From Nemertoderma westbladi (lineage: Eukaryota > Xenacoelomorpha > Nemertodermatida > Nemertodermatidae), in NCBI GenBank assembly GCA_032718475.1, contig JAUCBJ010001610.1, positions 1-22,933 of the forward strand: a stretch of 22,933 bases of DNA. Reading direction: 5' to 3'. Position numbers and translations under genes: made by a program. Below the pieces are notes generated by a model. That model saw nothing but the letters and a program-made list of their open reading frames with translations. It searched no databases and was not told the origin of the DNA. Shown in pieces: positions 1-8,018 of the stretch; positions within the stretch are counted from its first letter, which is position 1; every line of letters starts with the position of its first letter.

Positions 1-264
1 GTACTCTCAGAATCACTAGAGGGAGCCCAACGGCTCCTCAGCTCATTAGAACATGCTGCTTCTAGTGTTGGTCTTTTTATTAACTCCAGAAAGACCAAAA
101 TTTTGTCAGTTAACTTTGAAAGTCCTCAGCAAGTCTCTGATCGGATGAGCATAAGCTCAAAAGATGGTATGCTTGAGCATGTGGATGACTTCTGTTACCT
201 GGGATCATGGATCCGGAAGTCAGGTGAGGACCTTCGAATGCGTAAGGGAAAGGCATGGGCAGCC
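1..264 (+). pseudogene. RTE-like LINE (family A), C-terminal RT fragment, copy 1, 5' part
   Basis: The plus strand codes for the end of the reverse transcriptase palm and the start of the thumb region: a stretch with NSRKTK-type residues, then VNFESPQQVSDR, then DFCYLGSWIRKSGEDLRMRKG and KAWAAFN. This matches the minus-strand LINE at 20.8-21.0 kb almost base for base (about three differences over 230 bp), so the identification is firm at family level. The window begins inside the element. The frame breaks down after about 264, where the 3' end of a minus-strand family B LINE begins. The expected continuation of the family A protein reappears at about 6063-6141. I infer one LINE copy that was split by a later insertion. 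RTE-like clade assignment is from the general look of the protein and is less certain. Confidence 0.8.
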
Positions 265-725
265 TTCAATTCAATATTCAATACAATATTTTTTTATTTA
301 CCCAGAAATCAAAGTATAACTAATAAAAGTAAAAAACAAAGCAAAGTACACAGAGATAAGTAAATTTATATATAATAAGTGTATTCAATTAGAGTAATGT
401 ATAATAAAGCAAACCAAAGTAGAAATGATATGGGAAGGACATCCAGCTTATAGCGTAGCTAGTTGAGCGCTGGATACCTTAGAAAACAAACATATAATGG
501 CAGAGTCCTGTCCAGGGCGTGGTAGAAGAGAGGGGGGGGGGGGGGGGGGGGGGGTGGAGATAGCTGCAACATAATAGTTGAAATATATAATATAGCCTAT
601 ATATAAAAACCATTCATGACAATGTGGGCATCAATGAGGGCTACTAAATTTTGCATATTAACATATTAATTTTAGATACATGCTAAAGGTAAGATAATTT
701 GAGAATATTGTGTTTTAAACTAATG
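265..725 (-). other. 3' UTR and tail of family B LINE, with poly-G run
   Basis: This non-coding part follows the ORF2 stop at 726-728 (minus strand). It ends at 265-285 in TTCAATA-like units (TATTGAA on the element strand), taken as the 3' tail. A run of 23 G on the plus strand (532-554) lies within it. I see no open coding sequence. Confidence 0.55.
532..554. repeat. Homopolymer run, 23 G
   Basis: There are 23 consecutive G on the plus strand, preceded by A and followed by T. It is one of three runs of 22-23 G in the window, the others being at 4004-4026 and 9112-9133. Confidence 0.95.
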
Positions 726-1016
726 CTATGCACTGGATAACTTGATTAGAAAATACTTTTTGAGGTTATATGAAAACGTATGGAAATTTTTGGAATTGCG
801 TAAATTTGATTGTAGCTTGTTCCAGAGTCGAGGACCTTGGAATTTGAGAGACTGATGAGCAACTTGTAACCTTACATTTGGTAAGTAAAAATTTCCCGAA
901 CTAGCTGATCGAGTGTTGTAATTATGTACATCCGTATTTTTCTTGAAAAGACTGCGTAACGGACATGACGGGTCTTTAATTACTGTACATTGTACATTAT
1001 TTTCAATGTTTCCAGT
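726..1016 (-). pseudogene. Family B ORF2 C-terminal piece, frameshifted
   Basis: After the long RT frame ends at 1017, the same protein continues in other frames on the minus strand. First comes LPLQSLYELETLKIMYNV, then, after a second shift, DPSCPLRSLFKKN, NYNTRSASSGNFYLPNVRL, SLKFQGPRLWNKL and a final KKYFLIKLSSA with a stop at 726-728. These blocks line up one for one with the C-terminus of the intact copy at 11.6-11.9 kb (HRTRSASQKNFYIPSTRIL, SLKYQGPFLWNLLP). They therefore show two frameshifts relative to the sister copy. The region has no function alone; it marks where the ancestral ORF2 ended. Confidence 0.75.
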
Positions 1017-3533
1017 TCATATAAACTTTGTAAAGGTAATTAATACGTTTAATAGCTTGTACAGAGGCGCAGCCGGAGCACGGTAATGACTAAACGTCAT
1101 AACACGTATAGTTTTATTCAATTTTATATTTAAAGGTTTCAATATAGTAGAAAAAGTTGTACCCCAGACTGCAATACTGTATCGAATGTAAGGATATATA
1201 AGGGTGATGAAAAGTACACGTAAAATATATAACGGCAGTATGTGTCGTAACTTGTAAAAAAGGCCTGTTAATTTCGATATCTTATTTAGTACATACATTA
1301 AATGTGATTTAAAATTTAACTTAGTATCTATTAAGACACCTAAGTACTTGGCCGATTGCGTTTCAGTAATACCAGTCTGTTTTATTTTAACTTTTGGGAG
1401 AGAACTACGGTCTACAGTACTGTTGCTAAAGATAGTATATTCAGTTTTTGCAACATTTAATGTTAAGCGGTTTTCTATTAGCCAATCAGATACATTAGAT
1501 AGATTTTGATTAGTAGATTCTATTAGGGTATTAAGATTCCTAGCAGTATGTAATAGATTTGTGTCATCAGCAAACAAAGTAGTAATTGCTGAGGATGCGA
1601 CAGGTAGGTCATTTATATAAATTAAGAACAACAGGGGGCCTAAAATACTACCTTGAGGAACACCTAAGTTTATTGGAAGTAAATCAGAATTATATTTTTC
1701 TAAACTAACAAGTTGCTGGCGGTTTTCTAAGTAGCTACGGAGAAAAGCGTGAGGTATGCCTCGTAGACCATAACATTCAAGTTTAGCTAACAGGATTCCA
1801 TGATCAATTGTATCAAAGGCCTTCTTGAGGTCAATAAAGACGGCCGCAGATGAATAGCCACAGTCCATTGACTCACGAATAGTTTCTACTATATTCAAAA
1901 TTGCGTCTGTGGTTTTAAATTTCTTACGAAAACCGTATTGGTGTGGATGAAGAATACCAAACCGTTCAAAGTAGGAAGTAAGTTGTACAAAAATAATACG
2001 CTCAAAGATTTTACTAAAAACAGGTAGAATAGAAATAGGTCTATAATTAGAACGGTTAGTAGGAGAACCAGATTTAAATACAGGTGTAACTTTAGCTATT
2101 TTAAGTGAATCGGGGAAAAACCCAACTTTTATAGAAATATTAATAAGAGTAGCTAAGTGATGAGATAATGGTTCCGATGCAATGCGTAATAGCTTTGTTG
2201 GAAATGTGTCATTTGTAGATGAGTTTGGGTCTAATTGTAATATATGATACTGAACTTCAACAGGACTTGTTTCAGTTAACACAAAGGAACCAGAATGCTT
2301 AGTGCGTATATGCCTAGTAGGATTACGATTTGAACAGGGAATCTTAGATGCCAGTGAGTCACCAATGCTTGTGAAAAATGTATTAAATTCATTTGCCATT
2401 TCAAGTTTATCTGTTATAGTCCTATTAGTACCTGTTACTATTTTCTTGGGACTAGAACCCTTTTTAGACCTATGCAGTACGTTATTAATAGTTTTCCAAG
2501 TTTTATGTATATTGGATTGATTTTGAAAAAATTGATTATGATAATAATTTTTTTCTGCTTCACGTAAAATTGTCGTTAAATTGTTACGATACAGTTTAAA
2601 TTGAGATAATTTTGCCGAAGTTGGTTTCGATATATAAGAAACATAAAACTTATTCTTCTTAATAATCGACTTTAGCAAGCCAGGAGTTAGCCAGGGTTTC
2701 ATTGGAATATCTTTTTGTTTGATTTCCTTCTTAGGCAAGTGTTTCTCACATATCCTATTGAAATCATTATAAAATTTATCATATTTTTCAGAATTGTTAA
2801 CATTTTGACTATTATAATTCCAGTTAGATGGAAGATTAATATCATTCAATAATAATTCATTGTTTAACTTCGAATAATCATATGTATACTGAGTCTGTGG
2901 TTTGTTAAAATGAGTTGAGTAATTTGTAAAAATTACAAATGGAGCTAGGTGATCAGAAGATCCTATCTGTGATAAGAAAACACCCGCAGTATTAATAGAG
3001 CTATTGACATTAGTGATTATATGATCCAATAATGTTCTAGAATGTGGTGTAATACGTGTAGCGTTTTTTACTATCTGAGAAAAGCCATTTGAATTTAACA
3101 CTTGAAGGTAACTATTCATAGCAGTATTTTTTACTGACAGTAAATCAATATTGAAATCACCTGTAATTGCTATGTCTATATTTTCTTCCGCTAATTTACC
3201 AAGAAATAAGTCTAAATTGGATACAAAATCACCAAGTTTAACAGATCCTGGTCTGTAGATAGTTCCTATAAGGATTGGTTTTTTATGGTCCTGCCTAGAA
3301 ACTAGAACCCAGGTATTTTCTACACCATCTAAGTGCAAATCAGTGCGTTCAGTAACATCTAACCCTTTACGGACATATATAGCAGTACCGCCACGTTTAA
3401 GTTTACCATCAGTACGACAATCAACATAAGGTGGATAATAGTCATCTAAAAGGTGGGGGTTAATTAATTCTTTTTCACTTAAAAACGTCTCCGTAAAAGT
3501 TAAAATGTCAAACTTGTTGTCAATTGTAGCCAA
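1017..3533 (-). CDS. Family B LINE ORF2: AP-endonuclease plus reverse transcriptase
   Basis: This is an 838-codon open segment of the LINE polyprotein that nicks target DNA and copies element RNA into it. The apurinic-type endonuclease comes first: ITGDFNID near residues 123-130 and the catalytic GSSDH near 191-195. The reverse transcriptase follows: NYRPISILPVFSKI near 497, FIDLKKAFDTID with the first catalytic Asp at 568, GVPQGSILGPLLFLIYINDL near 624, and the FADD active site at 654-657. The frame remains homologous upstream of the apparent Met to about 3630 (FNLNCRSLSRNLSATTDLL is the start of the endonuclease), so the annotated start is only the first Met in a broken frame. The last residues (ITFTKFI) are already out of frame. 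Catalytic residues appear intact, but flanking frameshifts make the product defective. Clade within CR1/L2/Jockey is not resolved. Confidence 0.85.
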   Translation of the reverse strand: MATIDNKFDILTFTETFLSEKELINPHLLDDYYPPYVDCRTDGKLKRGGTAIYVRKGLDVTERTDLHLDGVENTWVLVSRQDHKKPILIGTIYRPGSVKLGDFVSNLDLFLGKLAEENIDIAITGDFNIDLLSVKNTAMNSYLQVLNSNGFSQIVKNATRITPHSRTLLDHIITNVNSSINTAGVFLSQIGSSDHLAPFVIFTNYSTHFNKPQTQYTYDYSKLNNELLLNDINLPSNWNYNSQNVNNSEKYDKFYNDFNRICEKHLPKKEIKQKDIPMKPWLTPGLLKSIIKKNKFYVSYISKPTSAKLSQFKLYRNNLTTILREAEKNYYHNQFFQNQSNIHKTWKTINNVLHRSKKGSSPKKIVTGTNRTITDKLEMANEFNTFFTSIGDSLASKIPCSNRNPTRHIRTKHSGSFVLTETSPVEVQYHILQLDPNSSTNDTFPTKLLRIASEPLSHHLATLINISIKVGFFPDSLKIAKVTPVFKSGSPTNRSNYRPISILPVFSKIFERIIFVQLTSYFERFGILHPHQYGFRKKFKTTDAILNIVETIRESMDCGYSSAAVFIDLKKAFDTIDHGILLAKLECYGLRGIPHAFLRSYLENRQQLVSLEKYNSDLLPINLGVPQGSILGPLLFLIYINDLPVASSAITTLFADDTNLLHTARNLNTLIESTNQNLSNVSDWLIENRLTLNVAKTEYTIFSNSTVDRSSLPKVKIKQTGITETQSAKYLGVLIDTKLNFKSHLMYVLNKISKLTGLFYKLRHILPLYILRVLFITLIYPYIRYSIAVWGTTFSTILKPLNIKLNKTIRVMTFSHYRAPAAPLYKLLNVLITFTKFI

Positions 3534-3636
3534 TAAATCTGTTGTAGCTGATAGATTTCTTGATAAACTACGGCAATTAAGATTGAAGGAGGAATTTGAC
3601 CTAATATTATTAAATTCATTATTAAACTTATCTGGA

Positions 3637-3997
3637 TCATAATATCCACCAGATATATTGTTTGTTATCTATTAAATTGATGTCAGGATCAATATCTCCA
3701 AAAGGACCCTGCGTATTACTATTAAAATTTAAATCACCTAGATCCTCATTATCTTCAATATCAAATATATCATTGTCCTCATTGCCTATTGTATTAAAGG
3801 GAAAAATTTCACTGTAACAAAAAATACAATAGATTTCCGTACTTGCGGTCATTAACAAACGCAATTCCTGTTTGTTGTGATGCGAGCCCACATTGGTAAT
3901 GAAACAATGATGTGCAAATCGCACATCGAATGGTTGTGTCATTCTGGCTAATTTTAGAAAAGCAGAAGTTGCAGCTACCATCATTAGTGTTAGTCAT
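3637..3997 (-). pseudogene. Family B ORF2 N-terminus: PHD-like zinc finger and acidic linker, frameshifted
   Basis: An ATG at 3997 opens MTNTNDGSCNFCFSKI, followed by CAIC and FHYQC. This Cys-x2-Cys, Cys-x2-Cys, His-x2-Cys order is that of a PHD/RING-like finger. The last pair (YCIFC) is read only after a frame change near 3830. An acidic linker follows (GNEDNDIFDIEDNEDLGDL), and a second frame change near 3640 joins it to the endonuclease start (DPDKFNNEF, then FNLNCRSL). I infer that the ancestral ORF2 carried the finger at its N-terminus, fused to the endonuclease. PHD-type fingers are known in some CR1-like ORF1 proteins; here the finger sits upstream of the endonuclease, in addition to a separate ORF1. 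Whether it was once a separate small ORF cannot be excluded from one copy. Confidence 0.6.
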
Positions 3998-4060
3998 GTG
4001 GGTGGGGGGGGGGGGGGGGGGGGGGGTGCGGGGGGGGGGCTGGTGGTGTAGACTAGATAA
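3998..4060. repeat. G-rich low-complexity stretch with runs of 23 and 10 G
   Basis: The plus strand shows 23 G (4004-4026), then TGC, then 10 G (4030-4039), then GCTGGTGGTG. It lies just upstream (element sense) of the ORF2 start at 3997, so on the element strand it is a C-rich leader. It could form a G-quadruplex on the plus strand. Confidence 0.85.
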
Positions 4061-4378
4061 GAACTACGTAACTGTAAGAGTGCAAGATAATTATCACATG
4101 TACTGAACTGCATAAACCGGAAAAGAGATATATACAGTATACCTTACATGCTTTGTACATAGCTATTTGAAATGCTGTTGTACCAATAATATGTATGCTA
4201 TACCTAATATGCCGCGCCTTCCGTTATTGTACAAAAATCTATGATAAATAAGGCACAATTATATAAGACAAGAGCAAAGCTAATATTACTAAAACAAACA
4301 TGAAAAGTACGAACAAGATTAAAGTTATGGAAGCTGTTAATGGTCTAATATATATCTAAGTCAATTAATCACAGAGGT

Positions 4379-4775
4379 AATTTCAGAAGTTGAGAATTGA
4401 AAAAAAATAACACATAAACATAAGGCAATTTCTGAAGTTGAAATATATGGCAATTTCTGAAGTTGAAATATATGGCAATTTCTGAAGTTGAAATATACCT
4501 GTAAGTTAATTAATAATTCATTACAAACTTGTAAAAAACGACACGAGTAATAGGTAATCTCAGAAGTTGAAAATTGAAAAAATAACAAACTTATAAAAAA
4601 AGGGAAAAGTGCCGGTACTTTATTTAAAAAAAATAACACAAAACATACGGTAACTTTTAAGGCAATTTCAGAAGTTGAAAATTGAAAAAAAAATAATTTC
4701 AGAAGTTGAAAATTGAAAAAAATAACACAAAACTTGCGGTAACTTCTGAAGTTGAAATATATCAGAAAATTTAGT
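4379..4775 (-). repeat. Degenerate tandem repeat between ORF1 and ORF2 of family B LINE
   Basis: About eight copies of a motif reading AATTTCAGAAGTTGAAAATT or GCAATTTCTGAAGTTGAAAT are spread through this spacer on the plus strand. Three perfect 25-bp units run tandemly at about 4425-4500. The others are followed by A-rich GAAAAAAATAACACA blocks. The rest of 4061-4829 is AT-rich with no coding sequence that I can support. Confidence 0.75.
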
Positions 4776-4829
4776 TACTTACATACTTTAATTGCTGCAC
4801 AATTTGAATTTGTATTATATATAATATCA

Positions 4830-5879
4830 TCAACCATCTGTCATTAATGGGGCGTAGTAGCTTTCAGCATGATCTGAGCGAAGCCCTGTGCGAATCGGTG
4901 GAGCAGATATCCCCTCGCGTTGTCCACTGCGTTTACCGACCTGTTTCCACCCAGCACTAGGATCCTTACCGGCACCCTTCCTATTCCGACCATGCTGAAC
5001 TTGACTGTTGTTTCCAACTTCTACCGGTAGATCACAGACATAATCACATTGGTTACATTCGCCTGGGTCGTAGAAGGTTAATACGTTTCCAATAACACTT
5101 AATGTAGTAGGAACGTTAGCGGACTCCTTCTTACCTTTAAGTAACTTATACTTTATGTCTTCATAGTGCCGGATAGTAACAGGTAAACCATCCCGTGTCA
5201 TAGTTGCCAAAACGACTCCGCGTTTAACGAATGCTGTGTGAATCATTTTCTTCTTCTTCATGGATTTGAGATACTTTAGAAGATTAGAACGGTAGTTCGT
5301 TAAGAAATCCGTTATATAACACTCCTTTGGAAGCTTATCCAGATTAGCAAGAGCTACTTTGCGTTCACGCTGCCCGCGAAATTGGATCAATATTGGTCGG
5401 GTTGCAGTAGTATTGGTATCGGAATAGCGACCAAGACGACGACAGGAGTCGATACTATTCGAATCGAGACCAATAGTAGGCAGAAACTCGATTACCTTGT
5501 CTAGGCAGTGATTCCACTTTTCTTCTCTACTATCCTCTATACCATGGAGTAAAACGTTGTTTGAGTGGTTATTTTGCTCTGAAGCATCTGAATTTAGAAA
5601 CGAAGCCACGATAAATCGGCTATGAACGTGATGGTCATTGTCCACTTGTTGGATATTGAATTCCAGAGAAGAAAGTTTACTTTCAATGTGCTCTTGGAAG
5701 ATCTTATTATCTTCATGTAGGTTATCAAATTTTTCGGTTAAATCGGTAGTTTTATCAGTGAGAATGGTATTGTCGCTTTGTAGCTTGTCAATTTTTACAG
5801 TTAGCCCCTCAAATCCCGCTGCAATTTGTTCTGAGAGCTCGTCGTTATTGGCCGAATATGGAGGCGGTTGTTTTGCCAT
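4830..5879 (-). CDS. Family B LINE ORF1: coiled-coil nucleic-acid-binding protein, L1-like
   Basis: This 349-residue frame is complete from ATG (5879) to stop. By analogy with L1-type ORF1p it would bind element RNA in the cytoplasm and form the RNP that the endonuclease/RT uses. Residues 14-80 are heptad-like and charged (KIDKLQSDNTILTDKTTDL, SKLSSLEFNIQQVDNDHH), fitting a trimer-forming coiled coil. Next comes an RRM/CTD-like part: NNVLLHGIEDSREE, RRLGRYSDT, RPILIQFRGQRERKVALANL and, later, KKKKMIHTAFVKRGVVLATM. The C-terminus has a CNQCDYVC pair and a basic, Gly-rich tail ending in PLMTDG. It lies about 830 bp upstream of ORF2, with a repeat-filled spacer. The frame is uninterrupted, unlike ORF2. 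The assignment to an L1-like ORF1 (transposase_22-type) is by pattern recognition. Confidence 0.75.
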   Translation of the reverse strand: MAKQPPPYSANNDELSEQIAAGFEGLTVKIDKLQSDNTILTDKTTDLTEKFDNLHEDNKIFQEHIESKLSSLEFNIQQVDNDHHVHSRFIVASFLNSDASEQNNHSNNVLLHGIEDSREEKWNHCLDKVIEFLPTIGLDSNSIDSCRRLGRYSDTNTTATRPILIQFRGQRERKVALANLDKLPKECYITDFLTNYRSNLLKYLKSMKKKKMIHTAFVKRGVVLATMTRDGLPVTIRHYEDIKYKLLKGKKESANVPTTLSVIGNVLTFYDPGECNQCDYVCDLPVEVGNNSQVQHGRNRKGAGKDPSAGWKQVGKRSGQREGISAPPIRTGLRSDHAESYYAPLMTDG

Positions 5880-6062
5880 TACAGCTTGAATATGTAATAA
5901 TCAGAGTCTGTCATGTGGTATAATTGTGTAATAAGGAACCGGTAGCAGTACAGTGACAATTATTAGCAGTCAGACATTGTTAGTTAGCTCTGTCAATAGT
6001 AGATTGACAGAGCATATATATACCCAATAGAAGGGTAGATTAGGCAAGTGACAGTTAACCAT
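5880..6062 (-). promoter_or_regulatory. 5' UTR / internal promoter region of family B LINE, with hairpin
   Basis: About 180 bp lie between ORF1 and the family A LINE remnant. A perfect 11-bp inverted repeat GCTCTGTCAAT / ATTGACAGAGC (5987-5997 and 6003-6013) with a 5-nt loop is visible, and a TATATATA stretch follows it on the plus strand. LINE promoters usually lie in this position; I see no diagnostic promoter motif. Confidence 0.4.
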
Positions 6063-8018
6063 ATATTGAAAAGGCTTTCCAGGATTTGGAAGTCACCGAG
6101 AATTAATCGGAAACTTAAGGTCCGATTATTTAGAGCAGCAGAAAGGACATCATGGGTGTCTAAAAGACGAAAGTTTCAAGGGAATAGATACTACCAAAAG
6201 TTCGAAAAACATGTAGAAAATGTTTTAGATACCGGTAAGAAAGATGTTTCTGCCTCTCAACGTAAGCTATCAACTCCAATTACCAGCAGATGTTCAAGTC
6301 CTGCTCCTTCCCAAAATTCACCTGAAACCGGAAATCAAATAATTGACATAGCTTTACTAAATGAAGCGATCAAAGATGTTCTGTGCTGCAAACTGTGCTA
6401 TAGCGGGGATATTTATATTGGTAAGGTTTACCAAAGAGGACTGGCTGCTAAACTCAGTATTGTTTGTAAAGCCTGTTCAGGTTTAGACTCTACTAGGCCA
6501 AGTCGATCATCTAATCTCACCGAGTTCTACACTTCTCAAACAATAATTACGACTGACTCGAGGCATACCAGTTTCGAATCTAATATCAGACTGGTCTATG
6601 GTCTAAGGTGTATTGGTATTGGTAATAGTGGGGCCTCAAATTTATTGGCCATTATGAATCTTCCTCCACCACCGGCACATTTTAGCCATATCTATCGAAT
6701 TATTGTTCCTGCTGTAAAAGCTGTTGCCATGGAAACAATGGATTCAGCTGCCAAGGAGGTAACTGAGCTCAACAACTTACATGAAGATGAAGACCAGCTG
6801 GAGGATAATGATGATGAGGATGACACTGACAGTTGTGGTTTGAATAGTGAGCGAGAGTTGGAACCAAGCAATGTAGAAAAACTAACAGATTGTGCTGTCA
6901 CTGTAGATGGCACCTGGCAAAAACGAGGTCACACATCCATGAATGGAGTTGTTTCTGTTGTTTCTTTCGATACAGGCAAAATCCTGGATGTTGCTTGTCT
7001 TACCAAATTTTGTTTCAGATGTCAGAATCTCAAGAATAAATCCCCACAGATAAAAGAAGCCCACAAGGAGTTTTGTGTTCGGAACCACTCAGGTAGTAGC
7101 GGTCAGATGGAAGTAGTTGGGGCGAAGATTATTTTTCATAGAAGTATTACAAAGCATAAACTCCGTTATACAAAATATCTAGGAGATGGTGACAGTTCAT
7201 CCTTTGTAAATGTTGCAGAGAGTTTACCCTATGGCGAAGAAATAAAAATCGAAAAACTCGAATGCATCAATCATGTTCAAAAAAGGTTGGGTTCTCGATT
7301 ACGAAATTTACGGACAATTTATAAGAAACAGAAATTATCCGATGGCAAGACCATGGGGGGCAAAGGGCGACTGACCATCAATCTTATAAACCAGCTCCAG
7401 TCGTACTATGGCAATGCCATCAGGAAGAATCCTGGAGATGTGAAAGCAATGCGGAAAGCAATTTGGGCTACCTTCTTCCATTACAGTTCAACGGATGAAT
7501 TTCCAGAACACCATTGTTGCCCTAAAGATCCTACAACATGGTGTAAGTACAACAAGTACAAGGCGTGTGGATCTGGCGAATATAAACACCGTAAAACTAT
7601 CCCTAGGCCTATTATGGATTTGATGAAACCAATTTACAATAGTTTATCCCATCCAACATTGCTATCAAAATGTGTTCATGGTAAAACTCAAAATATCAAT
7701 GAAAGTTTTAACAGCTCTATTTGGGTTAGAATCCCTAAAAGAGTATTTGTTGGTCTTGATACCCTAGAACTTGGTGTTTATGATGCTGTTGCAACATATA
7801 ATGAGGGTGCGGTAATCAGACTTCGAGTTTTTGAGAAACTTGGTCTACATCACGGAAATCAGACAGTCCGGGGGCTAACGAAAATCGACCAAGAACGTGT
7901 AAAAGATGCTGAAAGGTTACTCAAAATGGAAAACTCGGAAAGGGAAGCTCGCCGTGAACTGAAGCGATCATCTCGAGCAATCGAACAAGATGAGGACTAT
8001 GGTGCTGGAGAACACTAG
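6048..8018 (+). CDS. Mutator-like DDE transposase with LINE-derived N-terminal extension
   Basis: This would be a cut-and-paste DNA transposase acting on its own terminal repeats in the nucleus. The 656-codon frame shows a Cys-rich segment (CCKLC at 113-117, CKAC at 140-143), an Asp/Glu-rich linker (245-261), then the catalytic core: VDGTW with D287, YLGDGDSSSF with D380/D382, a CINH pair (C406, H409) between the second Asp and the Glu as in Mutator-type enzymes, and NESFNSSIW with E552 as the likely third acid. The C-terminus is basic and helical. The core resembles the invertebrate Mutator-like transposase domain from end to end. Odd points: residues 8-31 come from the adjacent LINE, the first codon at 6048 is GTG, and the first in-frame ATG is codon 203. 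The 5' end therefore looks truncated or recombined, and normal initiation would need an upstream exon. No terminal inverted repeats are seen. The core has no stop or frameshift. Confidence 0.85.
   Translation: MTVNHILKRLSRIWKSPRINRKLKVRLFRAAERTSWVSKRRKFQGNRYYQKFEKHVENVLDTGKKDVSASQRKLSTPITSRCSSPAPSQNSPETGNQIIDIALLNEAIKDVLCCKLCYSGDIYIGKVYQRGLAAKLSIVCKACSGLDSTRPSRSSNLTEFYTSQTIITTDSRHTSFESNIRLVYGLRCIGIGNSGASNLLAIMNLPPPPAHFSHIYRIIVPAVKAVAMETMDSAAKEVTELNNLHEDEDQLEDNDDEDDTDSCGLNSERELEPSNVEKLTDCAVTVDGTWQKRGHTSMNGVVSVVSFDTGKILDVACLTKFCFRCQNLKNKSPQIKEAHKEFCVRNHSGSSGQMEVVGAKIIFHRSITKHKLRYTKYLGDGDSSSFVNVAESLPYGEEIKIEKLECINHVQKRLGSRLRNLRTIYKKQKLSDGKTMGGKGRLTINLINQLQSYYGNAIRKNPGDVKAMRKAIWATFFHYSSTDEFPEHHCCPKDPTTWCKYNKYKACGSGEYKHRKTIPRPIMDLMKPIYNSLSHPTLLSKCVHGKTQNINESFNSSIWVRIPKRVFVGLDTLELGVYDAVATYNEGAVIRLRVFEKLGLHHGNQTVRGLTKIDQERVKDAERLLKMENSEREARRELKRSSRAIEQDEDYGAGEH
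6063..6141 (+). pseudogene. Family A LINE fragment, copy 1, continuation; fused in frame to transposase
   Basis: Bases 6079-6141 match 20780-20718 (minus strand of the second family A copy) with one mismatch in 63 bp. They encode SRIWKSPRINRKLKVRLFRA, which is the normal RT thumb sequence following the KAWAAFN seen at 264. In the intact reading the next residues are VVPVLLYG (20717 downward on the minus strand). Here homology stops at 6141 and the Mutator-like transposase frame continues without interruption. The piece is therefore both the far side of the LINE insertion site and the N-terminus of the transposase reading frame. Confidence 0.8.

Larger units (their letters stand above)
265..6062 (-). 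mobile_element. Nearly full-length two-ORF LINE, family B (CR1/L2/Jockey-like)
   Basis: Read on the minus strand, the element has a short 5' UTR (from about 6062), ORF1 (5879-4830), a repeat-rich spacer, ORF2 (3997-726) and a 3' UTR ending near 265 in short TATTGAA-type repeats. Short 3' tandem repeats instead of poly(A) are typical of CR1-like elements. It sits inside a plus-strand family A LINE fragment (1-264 and 6063-6141), which fixes both boundaries to within a few bases. I could not pick out a clear target-site duplication. ORF1 is open, but ORF2 has about four frameshifts, so the copy is dead but fairly young. A second, truncated copy of the same family lies at 10073-12410 on the plus strand. 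Confidence 0.8.

Noticed and set aside
2302-2520. 72-codon plus-strand frame
   Set aside because: It is antisense to the family B endonuclease/RT, a shadow of the real frame.
4361-4639. 92-codon minus-strand frame
   Set aside because: It consists of translated tandem repeat and low-complexity sequence with no domain.
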